Assembly (NCBI GenBank): GCA_037157565.1
Contig: JAZHRO010000054.1
Span: 14,491,501-14,555,500, forward strand
From: Thalassia testudinum
Lineage: Eukaryota; Streptophyta; Magnoliopsida; Alismatales; Hydrocharitaceae
Length of the DNA: 64,000 bases
Direction: 5' to 3'
Under the pieces are notes generated by a model. That model was not told the DNA's origin. It searched no databases and saw nothing but the letters and a program-made list of their open reading frames with translations. The position numbers and the translations under genes are program-made. Below, piece after piece: positions 49,198 through 61,179 of this stretch (positions are counted from its first letter, which is position 1; each line of letters starts with the position of its first letter).

Positions 49198-51972
49198 TGA
49201 TGAGAACCTCATCATGAACCCTATCTAGCACAATCTAATCCAGATATGTGAGAAAAAGTTTCTACAAGACCCAAAGAAAGGCTTAACTCAGATAATTCTG
49301 AGTTTAAGAATAAAATAAATCATAAGGGGTAAAACTGTAATTTCACCAATGCAGTTTGCAAATAAGGAAATTAAGGGTCTAAACACAGGTCAAACAAGCT
49401 TAACAAGAAGAAAAGTGGGACGATCTGATCTAAAAAAGGTTATAGCAACTTTTACGGATTAAATGACATTCTGTAACCTTAAAACAAACCCACTTCAATT
49501 CATGAGGTTCGAGGTAGGATAAAAATCAAATAAATCCTCTAAAATTCATAAAAAAATATTCTCTAGGGCTTAGAACCTTCAATTTGGCCTTAGAAACTGA
49601 TTTTGACTTAAAAAGAGAACCATGCCCAATTAATAACTTAATTTGGGTTTTTGTGCAAATTGGCTGGTCAAACATGATCCAACCTAGAATTAAAATTCAC
49701 CATTAAAATCTTTATGTTCAAATTAGTCTAGTATAAAAACTTGAGCCTAAGAAGAGACCTCCTTGACCAACTTTACAATTTGGTCCTCCTTATTTACTTT
49801 CTGACCCTTATCTTTTGAGACCCCTGCATTTAGGCCCCCAAATTTTCATCGTTCTTTGCAAAACGGTCCTCCCTGCCATTTCTGCACAGCGCCATGTCTC
49901 CGGCGACCTTGCGCTGAGGATGGTGCCGCGCAGGGCAGGGCTGCCGTCCTCTAAAACAGAGGGGGGGTTCCTTGCGACGTCCTCTGTCGTAGGGACCCGC
50001 CCACGACCTCTGCCGACCACCTTACCTTCCGTGCGAACACGCGGAAGGTATGGGTGTCCCTTCCGGCCATACTCCGGCAAGGCTGGCACGACGCCACCTC
50101 GCCCCTCCCTGCGCGCCAAGCCCTTTATAAGGAGCGGCAAACCTTGCCAACTCCGGCAAGCTTCCTTTGACGGAGAAAACACCCCCTCTTCATCCCTTTC
50201 TCCTCTGGTCAGAGAGCCCGAAGCTTCCGGCGATCCCCTCCTCCTCCTCCTCCTCGTCACTCTGCTGCCCTACTTGCAACAAGGTCTGCCCTGTTCTGTC
50301 GTCCGCGCTAGGCTGTACCCGTTGGCGCCCTCCAACTGCTTCCTCATCGCTAAAACCCTCCGCCAGGACGTCTTCGTCTCCAGCTCCGACAGGCACGAGC
50401 CGGCTGCTCCTCCCTCCCCCTTCGTCGGGTAATTAGGTAATTAGCTTCCTCTCTCTTTCACTTGTATTTTCCCCCTTTTAAACTGCCATTTCGACCACCC
50501 GACTGCCACTGTCCAGACCCATCCTCTCCACCTCCGATCACCCTCTCCGGCGAGTCCATCCCACATCCACAGACCCCTTCGCACCTCGCTGACCAGCCCA
50601 GAAGCTCCCTCACACTCCACTCCATCGATTCCCCCTCTCCATTCACTGCCAAGCGCCACCCAACCACCCCCCGAACAAACCCACCTTTCCGCCCACAATC
50701 TGACCTAGGTCAGCTTCTGCACGCACTCCCGCACCACGCCGACCACCGCACAAGCTTTCCACGTCTTCTGTCTTGGCCGAAAGGCCGTCACCATGATTTC
50801 AGGATCGCGTCCTCTCGCCGCCATTGTCGAGGAGCTACAGCTGCAGGCATCCTCCAACCCAGGTGCACGTCCCAGGCTATGCGGGCAGTAGTCGCGAAGG
50901 CACCCAGGCCTGCAGCTGGGTCACAGGACTTACGGGCTGCCTCAATTGGCCGCGGATTGCTCGCTTGCGGGCGCTAAATCGGGAGGTGGGACTTTAGTCC
51001 CACCTCGTAAGTGCGTGGTTGAGCGCGAGCACTTAAATTGAAAAAGTGCATAGGGCTTACTGCCTTCGAACACAGGGGTCAGGTCCCTCTCTCGCACGCA
51101 GCGCGCCATGCGCTCGCTCGCCCTCACCCGCGCTCACTCCCTGCAGGTCTAGGCAGGATCCGACTACCCGAACCACGCACTCCTCGCCCACCACCGCGCG
51201 CCGGTGGGCCTGGTCCCAGGAACGATACCCGCACTCGATTGCCCGACTCTGGGAGAGCAGTCTTAAGAGAGAATTCTGAGAAAGAGAGAGACATAGGGAA
51301 GGGGTAGGTTTTGCTCTGACCTTTGTGTGAGCGTGCAGGAAGAAAAGAGGAAGAGAAGCGGCCGAAGCCTTAGCCGCTCGGGGCAGCTGAAGAAGGAAGG
51401 AAGGAGAGAAATAGAAGAAAGAAGAAGGAAGGCACTATAGCAAAGCCACAGATAAGTTGTCTGAGCTTTGCATCTGACGTCGAAATCACTACAGCCACAG
51501 AAGAAGAAAGAAGCCTGTGCAGCCGCCAAGAAGAAGAAGAAGAAAAGAAAATGAAGGAAGAAGGCACAGCCGCAAGCATGGAAGGAAAAGAAGAAAGAAG
51601 AAAGTAAGAAGAAAAGAAGAGGAAGATCACCACTGCCGCAGAGAAGAAAAAGAGAAAAGAGAAGGCAAGACCGAAGAAGAGCAAGGAAAGCAAAGAGAAG
51701 AAGAAAAGAAAGAAAAAGAAGAGAGAAGAAGAAGAAGCCAACAAAACTCTCTCTCTCTCTCTTTTATTTTTGTAACCTAATTGAGAACTTATGTATGCTT
51801 CTAGAAACATAGTTGCTCCCTGAGTTCGACCTTGGGAAAACCTTGTTCCGAGTAAAAAAATCTTGTAGTAATCTGGTAGCTGTTTTGTCACATACTATAA
51901 CGACTGATTGTAACTAAACCATAATAAACATAAAAACACAAAAAAACGAAACCACGCCAACCAGCGTTACTA
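49198..51972 (+). repeat. 5' LTR of Athila-type element F
   Basis: About 2.78 kb. Starts TGATGAGAACCTCATC, contains the TATA-like TTTATAAG at 50,124 and a purine tract at 51,330-51,745, and ends GCGTTACTA before the primer site. It stands in direct orientation 106 bp after the solo LTR of the same family. Confidence 0.85.
51330..51745. repeat. Long purine tract in Athila 5' LTR
   Basis: GA-rich strand asymmetry over about 400 bp, ending in a (CT)n run at about 51,747-51,762. The Lys/Arg/Glu-rich frame at 51,517-51,780 is its translation and is unlikely to be a protein. Confidence 0.8.
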
Positions 51973-51976
51973 TTCC

Positions 51977-51994
51977 TGGCGTCGTTGCCGGGGA
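51977..51994 (+). promoter_or_regulatory. Primer-binding site of Athila-type element
   Basis: TGGCGTCGTTGCCGGGGA, one base different from the complement of the plant tRNA-Asp 3' end (TGGCGCCGTTGCCGGGGA), which is the primer known for Athila-type elements. Confidence 0.85.
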
Positions 51995-52661
51995 GCAACG
52001 GCTATTCTTGAAGCTATAAAATCTCTATTTGTGAGTTTCTAAAAATCTCCTCTCTTTTTTGTGTAGGTACAGGAAAATCAAGAAGCAGCCACACAACAAC
52101 CACTCCAAGGACAAGTAATTTTCTATCCTCTCACTATTAACGCCTAAATTCTAAAGAGGAAGAAAAAGAAAAGAATAAACAATATAGGTATAACCTGTCT
52201 TTCATACCTAGTAACAGCTGCATGTTTTCAAACCACTATTCCTGCACACACTATTAAGGGTATTTAAGGGCTAACACCTTCTTGCTTAAGCCCTAACTAC
52301 CCAACAAGGAGTTAACTGGACCAAGTAGAGACAACATAGGATTTAATATTAGGGTTTTAGAGACACACTCCTTAATCAAGAATTGAGAAAATCCAAAAGA
52401 AGTGTGCCTAAGCCATTGATTGAAAATACCTATTTAGAAAAATCCTAAGCAATTGGCTCTCTAAAAACACTTGAAAGACAAGACCTAATAAGCTCTCAAT
52501 AGAACTAGTAGGTAAAGTTGACCCCTTGGGCCAACCAACCTTCAACTTAGGTCACTCTTTGCACTCAAAAAGCCTAAAGTTCAAGTGAAAATCTAAGCAC
52601 CTTGATCTTAAACTAAAAGTGGTAGACTTAAGAGGTTAAAATCCCCATTCTGGTCTACCTG

Positions 52662-55337
52662 TATAACGACCCGGTTCCCGAGCCCCTACGAGACACGAGA
52701 ACCGGACCGACTCAACTAATCCCAAGACCTAGTCGTCCAACGAGGAAGTAACTAAAAGAGCAGTAAAATAAACCACATTCAACATGAATATAACTAACAG
52801 TAAGAAAATACAGCAGCAAGGAAGGAAACTACTACAGTATATACCACCACAACAGTAGAACAACATTCTTAACTAAATATGAACTGCAGGTAAAGAAAAG
52901 TACAGCGGAAACAAGAACTACTCACTATAACGGAACAAAAAGAGGTACAAGAAACAGTGGTAACTCTACTAGACCATACTCGGCCCAACGTCCTCTGCAG
53001 CCGCTGACCCTGGCTGTTCAACACCTGGTCCTGAAAGGTAACGAGTGTAACACGTCAGCAAAATGCTGAGTAGAGTGGCAACTAAAACTAAAGAAACAGT
53101 AGAGTGTACAGTAGCTGTTAAGTTCTGTTACTTTCGTTATTTCAGTCTTTCAATTATCTCACGATTTATCTATTTCTCAGATCTTTCACTTGATCTCGAA
53201 TGTTCCTCGTGGGAACGATCTTGATTACAGTCTTTTCCAAACAGTAGAAGTAGCACGTGGTGCTCTCCTGGCCGAGAGAGTCCCCTGTGGTGATCCTACT
53301 CTCAATCAACCACCCCAAGGTCACTGACAGACGTAACGGTGACTACGGCACGCGCGGTAAACGCACGGGTAGCTAACCCGCACTGGCACGTGGTCAGTCG
53401 TTTCCGTTAATGGGTGCGCCCAAAGCACAGCACAGAACCAGTACAGGGCAGAGCCCTCTCAGTAACAGGGGTCCAACCCCTCCACAGTAACCAAACAGGG
53501 GCCTTGCCCCTCCACAGTCCGCACACCCTCGCCTGACTACCCTGGTTTGCCCCAGTGGGCCTAACAAGTCGGTGTGGGAGGCTAGCAGAACCCCGGGGCC
53601 CGTGGGGTAGCTAGTACCTCCCTACACTAGTAGCTCTCCTCGGTACTACGTACACGAGGGCCAGCAAGTCGGTACAGAGTGGCTAGTCCTAACCCCGGGT
53701 CCCTGGGGCGGCTGGCTCCGCTCTGCACTAAACAGAAGGACATTCGCTCTCCTTGGTACTCCGTACTCAAGGGCCAGCTCACTTCCCCAATTCTATTCCA
53801 TTCACTTTCCAGAAGTTCTACTCCTAATTCCCCGTAGGGTTCCAGCTCTTTAACTCAGAACATTCCAGTTTCACGTTCATACATTCCAGTTTCATGTTCA
53901 TTTATTCATAACAGGCAGCTGTTTAAACGAATTTACAGGTAACTATTATTTCCTTTCCACATTTTCCAACACTGCAGTATTCATACATTCCTCTAGTTTT
54001 CCCGTCCTACGATTCATAACATATCCTAGGATCTATCATACAATCTAGTTTTCCAGCCCTAGGATTCATGCAACACCCTAGGATCTACCATTCAATCTAT
54101 TTCTCATTCCTAGGATTCATGCAATGTCCTAGGTTCTATTATGGTTTCATAATTTAATAGATTATACTTAAAGCCACTCTACCAGGTACGACGGGAGTAA
54201 TGGGGGCGTGATCGGGAATCCCACGTGCCTCCGCGACCCCCAAGACTGCAACGGAACGAGGTCCTATCACAAGGATCAAACACAAGGAGTGTCTCAAAAC
54301 AGTGTATAGCTACTGTAGACGTGTAGAGGATTTAATTCTGGAAAGAACGCAACTCGAAACGTGGAAAACGGAACCCGAACGGGCCCTTAACGGGTCGAAA
54401 ACGACGACACTGTGCAAAATCAGACGTCTGGAAATTCTTCTAGACGTCTTAAAAAGTGGATCAGAGAATTACCTTGTTCTGCGTGGTTTCTCAGACGTCC
54501 AGAAGCCTACGGGGACGTTTGGCCTAGTTCCCAGACGTCCGATGGTCACCCCGGACGTCTGGAGGTCGCTCCCGCCGTCTGGTACTACAGCCAGACGTCT
54601 AATTCGCGTTGGATGGCGAATCACCGGGCATGCGCGCACCCAACTCTCTCTCTCTCAGTACGGTCAGTCGACAGGAAGGAAGAAGACGGAAGAACTCACC
54701 TTTCAGACGTCTGGATGGTCTTTCAGACGTCGCCCCCGCCGTCTGGCTATCATCCCAGACGTCTGATTCTGGAAATGTTTCCAGAATCAGGCCGCGACTC
54801 GCCCTCCGCTCGCAACGCCGCGCCTCGTCGTACCTCGTGCGCCTGCTGCTCGGACCGCAGCAGTCCCCCCCCGCGTCGCCTGCTCCCGCTGCGCTCCCCG
54901 CCGACCGGCCCTGGCAGCCCCGGCGAGCTCGGCCTCACGGCTGAGCGCCGCTCTTGCACGCAGCACCTCCTCCGCGCTCACTGCGGCCGCCGCTGCCGCT
55001 GCAACCTCACGGTCACTCTCGCGCTCACTGGCTGAAGGAGAAGAGGAAGGAGGCGGTGGTGACGGAAGAGCACGTGGCCTTTTAAGGCCGCGCGAGGAGG
55101 AGAGAGAAGGAGAACGGCAGGGGAATCTGCAGCCATAGAGGGAATAAGCGAATATGCGGGTCTGCGCGCTCAGGCGCGCAGACGACCCGCGTGTGTCAAA
55201 GATAACAGATTTCCAGACGTCTGTCAACAATCCCAGACGTCTCATACGACGTCTGGAAGTGATTCCAGACGTTTGGTCCGACGTCTGGCCCACCTCCCAG
55301 ACGTCTTAAAATACGTATGGGGCACGTGTTCATAACA
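52662..55337 (-). mobile_element. Tekay-type solo LTR 'E1' (minus) in Athila leader
   Basis: 2,676 bp. On the minus strand it starts TGTTATGAACACG and ends GGTCGTTATA. It is flanked by perfect 5-bp duplications ACCTG at 52,657-52,661 and 55,338-55,342. It contains about fifteen CAGACGTC-type sites (54,418-55,315), a 28-bp inverted repeat at 54,763-54,790 and a CCTAGG array at 54,000-54,140. There is no internal region, so it is a solo LTR. Confidence 0.85.
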
Positions 55338-55342
55338 ACCTG

Positions 55343-55720
55343 GAATCTCAGTGACAAGAGAGGTAGGGTGGGGGAAACCCTGTAACATATGGGGATGCTC
55401 TACCGTGTAGGGGTCTTCGTGGGACTGACCCTCTCCGACTGCCCAGGTAATTCTCAGGTGGACGATCTTTTGATTAAGGGTCCATCTGCCCTGCACCTCT
55501 AGAGTCACCCAACATTTTGGGTGTCTTGATTGGGTCCAGCACCTGCTAAACTTATCTTCTCCATCAGTGTATGTTTGGTAGGAGGTCCTTGAAACCTCCT
55601 TTAGAACTTCACTCTCCTCGAGGCCGAGCCTCAGTGTCCTTGTTTGAGAAAACAACACTTCACATCAACCTCTCCTCCGACTCCAAACCCAACTCACCAT
55701 CTTCTTCCACAATGGCTTAG
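55343..55720 (+). other. Athila leader between the two solo LTRs, with gag start
   Basis: Part of the untranslated leader of element F. The presumed gag ATG is at 55,713, eight bases before the E2 insertion. The first codons read Met-Ala-stop, so gag was already damaged there or initiates downstream. Confidence 0.6.
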
Positions 55721-58359
55721 CGTTACGAACGCGCGCTTCAGACGTATTTTAAGACGTCTGGAACCACTTCCAGACGTCTGGAAATCGGTTATTTTTTTCA
55801 CCAACGGTTTCGTCTGCGCGCCGGAGCGCGTAGACCTGCAAACGCTCTCTCTCTTTTTCCCTCTCTCCTGCGGCCGTAGACCACCCTGTCCCGCTCTCTC
55901 TCTCTCCTCCTCGCGCGGCCTTAAAAGGCCTCGCCCTCCCCCTCACTCCCGTCACCTCCACCCCCTCCCTCTTCTCCTTCCAGTCGGTGCGCGAGAGCGA
56001 GCGCGAGTAAGCGGCGGCGGCGACAGCCGCGGCGGGTGTAGGAGGAGGTGCTGCACGGGGGAGGAGGCGTCGGCCGTGAGGGCTTGAGCCTGCCGGGGCA
56101 GCGGGAGCCGGCCGGCGGGGGGCGCAGCAGACGCGGGGTGGCGCGGCAGGCCTGCTGCAGCTCGAGCAGCAGGCGGAGCACTCGCGAGCGGAGGGCGATT
56201 TGCGCCCTGGTTCTGGAAACTTTTCCAGAATCAGACATCTGGGCTGATAGCCAGACGACGAGCACGACGTCTGGAAGACTGTCCAGACGTCTGAAAGGTG
56301 AGTTATTTCCGTCTTCTTCCTTTTCTTCGACTGACCGTACTAAGAGAGAGAGGAAATGGGTACGCGCAGGTTCTGAGATTCGCATCCAACGCGAATCAGA
56401 CGTCTGGCTGCAGTGCCAAACGGCGGGAGCGACTTCCAGACGTCCTGGGTGACCATCGGACGTCTGGGAACTAGGCCAGACGCCCCTGTAGGCTTCTTGA
56501 CGTCTGAGAGACCACATGGAGCAAGGTAACCCCTGATCCACTTTTTAAGACGTCTGGAATAAGTTCCAGACGTCTGATTTTGCACTGTTTCGTCGTTTTC
56601 GACCCGTTTAGGTCTCGTTCGGGTTCCGTTTTCCGCATTTCGAGTTGTGTTCTTTCCGGAATTTCATCCTCTACCCGTCTACAGTAGCTGTATACTGTTT
56701 TGAGAAATTCCTTGTGTTTGATCCTTGTGATAGACCCCGTTCCGTTGCAGTCTCGGGGGTTGAGGAGGCACGCGGGATTCCCGACCACGCCCCCAGTTCG
56801 CCAGTTGTAACCGGTAGAGTGGCTTTAAGTATAATCTGTTGAATTATGAAACCATAAATAGAACCTAGGACATTGCATGAATCCTAGGAATGAGAAATAG
56901 ATTGAATGGTAGATCCTAGGGTGTTGCATGAATCCTAGGGTTGGAAAACTAGATTGTATGATAGATCCTAGGATATGGCATGAATCCTAAGACGGGAAAA
57001 CTAGTGGAATGTATGAATACTGCAGTCTTGGAAAATGTGGAAAGGAAATAATAGCTGCCTGTGAATTGAATTAAGAGCTGCCTGTTATGAATAAATAAAC
57101 GTGATTGAGAATATGGATTGTAAGAACGTGAAACTGGAAAGTGAAATCTGGATGTTCTGAGTTAAAAGAGCTAGAACCCTACTGGGAATTAGGAGTAGAA
57201 CTCCTGGAAAGTGAATGGAATAGAATTGGGGAAGTGAGCTGGCCCTTGAGTACGGGTATCAAGGAGAGCGACCGTCCCCCTGTTTAGTGCAGAGCAGAGC
57301 CAGCCGCCCCAGGGACCCGGGGTTAGGACTGGCCACTCTGTACCGACTTGCTGGCCCTCGTGTATGTAGTACCGAGGAGAGCTACTAGTGTAGGGAGGTA
57401 CTAGCTACCCCACGGGCCCCGGGGTTCTACTAGCCTCCCACACCGACTTGCTAGGCCCACTGGGGCAAACCAGGGTAGTCAGGCGAGGGTGCGCAGACTG
57501 TGGAGGGGTAAGGCCCCTGTTTGGTTACTGTGGAGGGGTTGGACCCCTGTTGCTGAGAGGGCTCTGCCCTGTACTGGTTCCGTGCTGTGCTTTGGGCGCA
57601 CCCGTTAACGGAAACGACTGACCGCGTGCCAGTGCGGGTTAGCTACCCGTGCGTTTACCGCGCGTGCCGTAGTCACCGTTACGTTTGTCAGTGACCTTGG
57701 GGTGGTTGACTGAGAGTAGGATCACCACGGGGGACTCTCCCGGCCAGGAGAGCACCACGTGCTACTTCTACTGTTCGGAAAAGACAGCAATCAAGATCGT
57801 TCCCACGAGGAACATTCGAGATCAAGTGAAGGATCTGAGAAATAGATAAATTGTGAAATAATAGAAAGACGTAAATAAAGGAAGAAAGAAAATTAAAACA
57901 GCTACTGTACACTTTACTGTTTCTTTAGTTTAGCTGCCACTCTACTCAGCATTTTGCTGACGTGTTACACTCGTTACCTTTTAGGACCAGGTGTTGAGCA
58001 GCCAGGGTCAGCGGCTGCAGAGGACGCTGGGCCGAGTAGGGTCCAGTAGAGTTACTGCTGTTCTCTTGTACCTCTTTTTTTTGGTTCCACTGTAGTGAGT
58101 AGTTCTTGTTTCCGTTGTACTTTTCTTTACCTGCAGTTCATATTATGTTATGAATGTTGTTCTACTATTGTGGTGGTGCATACTGTAGTGGTTTCTTTCC
58201 TTATTGCGGTATTTTCTTACTGTTAGTTATATTCATGTTGAATGTGGTTTATTTTACTGCTCTTTTGGTTACTTCCTCGTTGGACGACCAGGTCTTAGGG
58301 TTTAGTCGAGTCGGTCTGGTTCTCGTGTCTCGTAGGAACTCGGGAATCGGGTCATTACA
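55721..58359 (+). mobile_element. Tekay-type solo LTR 'E2' (plus) in Athila gag start
   Basis: 2,639 bp, starting CGTTACGAACGCG (TG changed to CG compared with relatives) and ending GGGTCATTACA. It is flanked by CTTAG at 55,716-55,720 and 58,360-58,364. It is opposite in orientation to E1. It has GACGTC palindromes at 55,736-56,580, an inverted repeat at 56,211-56,230 and a CCTAGG array at 56,850-57,005. There is no internal region. Confidence 0.85.
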
Positions 58360-58364
58360 CTTAG

Positions 58365-59715
58365 CCAGTTGAGGAAGAGAACAATCTGGAGCACCAGCTC
58401 CAGTGACTCAATGACCTCTTCAAGAACTTTGTTCACCCACCGCAGCATCCTATGATGCGGGGCCATTATAATCCTGCCGCGGTGGCCATTGAGCCTCGAG
58501 TCAGAATCCCGACTGGAGGACCTGATTCTGAATTAAAGCCCAATATGATTCATGCCATACCGAAATTTCATGGGCTTAATTCTGAAGACCCCTTCCAGCA
58601 CATCAAACAGCTAAAGCACCTGGCCCAAACTATTGGGTCAGATGCACAAAATCGGGACATTCTCCTCATGAAGATGTTCTCCTTCTCCCTTATAAACAAG
58701 GCCGCTCATTGGTATCAAACACAGACCCGACCGATCAACAATTGGGAAGAACTTCAGTCCGAGTTCTTGAGGAAGTTCTTTCCTGTTGGTCGGACCAATC
58801 CTTGCGCCATCAGATTACCCACTTCACTCAGCAAACGGGAGAACCTCTCCATGAGGCATGGGATCGCTTTCAGGATCTCATGAGAAAGTGCCCCCATCAC
58901 GAAGTTCCTAAATGGGAACAAGTCCAGTCTTTTTACCAGGGATTCCGTGAGGATATTAGGCTTTTCATCAATGCAACATGCGGAGGAAATATCACGGGTC
59001 AACATGAGGACACCGTGTGGGAGATTCTCGAAAACATGTACGAGAACTCCATCAATAATGACTCCATGGGACTATTCAATAGGACGAATACCCGCGCATC
59101 GAAGAACCTTAGGGGAACACACGAGACGCAGGGCCTGTCCGCCTCAGTCGATTGGAAAAGGTCTCTATCATTGAGAAGAAGGTGGATGAGCTGACTCAGC
59201 ACTTGCAGCGAGCCACCTCTGCGCATAGTTCCTTTGCACAACCTCCTTCCACACGGGAGACTATGCAAAACATTCTCCATCAACCTTCTCTTGGGATGGA
59301 TCCGTATTCACCCCCATCTGATTCTCGGATCGGAAGACCCTCTGATCCTTTCTATACTAGCCAGGGGAATTCCATTCCCCCATTCTCTGATTCTTTGGAG
59401 GTTCCTCAGACCTGCGAGGACCTCAACGCCATCCAGAATGAGCCATTCTCCAACACCTACAACCCTGGATGGCGAAACCATCCCAACTTCCAGTGGGCAG
59501 GAAGTTCCCAAACTCAGAGACCACCCTTTCAGCCCCGTCCACAACCACCTCGTCCTTACCAACCGCCTCAACCTCGGCCCAACCCTCCTTATTCATCAGG
59601 GCCAAACCAAGACCAAATGTCCCTCATCCTTCAGACTCTGGCTGACATTCAAAGAACGAATGGGCTATTCAGAAACAACACAAGGACGAACTTACAGAGG
59701 TTCGAAATCAACTGA
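58365..59715 (+). pseudogene. Athila gag
   Basis: After the E2 insertion the frame resumes with PVEEENNLEHQL. The gag core follows: IPKFHGLNSEDPFQHIKQLK and INNWEELQSEFLRKFFP, then a frameshift to FQDLMRKCPHHEVPKWEQVQ and another to a Pro/Gln-rich tail (59,152-59,715). At least two frameshifts and two stops are present. The capsid function is lost. Confidence 0.85.
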
Positions 59716-59720
59716 CCCAG

Positions 59721-60780
59721 TTGGCAAATTCTCGCCAGCCGGGCACACTTCCTTCCCAACCTTTTCCTAACCCTAATAACGTGCCAACCCAGTGGTGCGT
59801 TATGAACCCAAACCAGGGCCAAGCACACATGATCTATCAGGCCCCCTCTGTTCCTTCACCTGACGGGATGGAGGCTTCCACTTCTTATACGGGCTATCAG
59901 CAGCAACCCATCTTATCCAACCCAAACCAAAACCAGGCAGGACTGAATTTTGTAACAACCCGTAGTGGTAAGGAGACCCATGATCCACCTTATCCAGACA
60001 ACTCGAAGCCTGGTAATGATCCTAACCCTAGGACAGTAATCCAAAACGTTCCTATCCCTGTCCCAGATCAAAGACCTGGACCTATCCTAGAAGAACCAAC
60101 CAAGGTTCCATTTCCCGAGGCCTTGACCAAGGGAAAGAAGACAACCAAGCCCGTGGCACCTGAGGAGGACCTGGTCAAGCTCTTTGAGCAGGTCCAAATA
60201 AACATCCCCTTGATGGATGCAATTCGCCACATACCGGCTTACGCATGATTCTTAAAGAATGTGTGTACACCTCAGTGTAAGCCGCGAACCAAGAGTGGGA
60301 GTCCAATTATACTGTCAGAGCAAGCCAGCTCTGTAATCCTAAGCAAGCTCCCACCCAAGGCAAAAGATCTTGGTACTCCCCTAATTTCTTGCAAAATAGG
60401 TGAAACCCAATTTGACAGAGCATTGCTAGACTTGGGTGCTTCCATAAACCTAATACCCACATCCTTACTTAACCACCTAGAAGAATCTGAGCTAAAACTG
60501 ACTGAGGTGACACTACAGTTAGCAGACCGATCTATAAAGTCACCTAAAGGGATTCTCGAGGATGTTATTGTAAGAGTGCGAGATTTCTATTTCCCTGTAG
60601 ACTTTATAGTCATAGACATGGATGCACCTGAGAACCCTAGGGATACACCGATCATTCTAGGGAGACCTTTCCTGGCTACTACTAGAGCCAACATCAGCTG
60701 TGAGGAGGGCCAAATAGAGCTCAAATTTGGGAATCAAACCCTCAAAATTGATATATTTAAGGCCCAACAAGGAATCAATT
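59721..60780 (+). pseudogene. Athila gag tail and aspartic protease
   Basis: The frame from 59,721 passes VTTRSGKETHDPP and INIPLMDAIRHIPAYA, hits TGA at 60,246 (Lys in relatives), and continues FLKNVCTPQCK. The protease site FDRALLDLGASINLIP is intact in form, followed by VTLQLADRSIKSPKGILEDV and DTPIILGRPFL. The protease domain alone looks undamaged. Confidence 0.85.
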
Positions 60781-61179
60781 GCGGTGTCATCGAACAAATC
60801 TGTGATATTAGGGCTCTGGTTGATGAAACACATTTTGAGAATGACCTGATCATACCTCATCAACCACAGAAAGATCTTGAACCGCAATTAGAGGAGTCAG
60901 ATCCTAATGTGGACAGACCCATAACTCCTATCCTTGAACTTCACACTTTCCCTGAACCACCCGCTGCTGCTGATAACCCCATCCTTGAACTGAAACCCCT
61001 TCCCGATCATTTGAAATATATCTTTTTGGGTTCTAATAAGACCCTTCATGTGATTATAAATTCCAAACTTTCTCCTGATCAAGAATCCCGTCTGGTTACT
61101 GTTCTCCAGCAACATCGCAGAGCCATTGGATGGACTCTCGATGACTTGACTGGGATAAGTCCCTCTTATTGCACACACC

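Noticed and set aside
51517..51780. Lys/Arg/Glu-rich 87-aa ORF as a nuclear protein
   Set aside because: It is the translation of a purine-only tract inside an LTR; the sister LTR has the same composition without a conserved frame.
52662..58359. Large palindrome as a single inverted duplication event
   Set aside because: Each arm has its own distinct perfect 5-bp target duplication (ACCTG and CTTAG), so two independent insertions explain it.
59234..59770. Alternative plus-strand ORF overlapping Athila gag
   Set aside because: The other frame carries the gag-like Pro/Gln-rich tail that continues into the protease; this one is a shadow.
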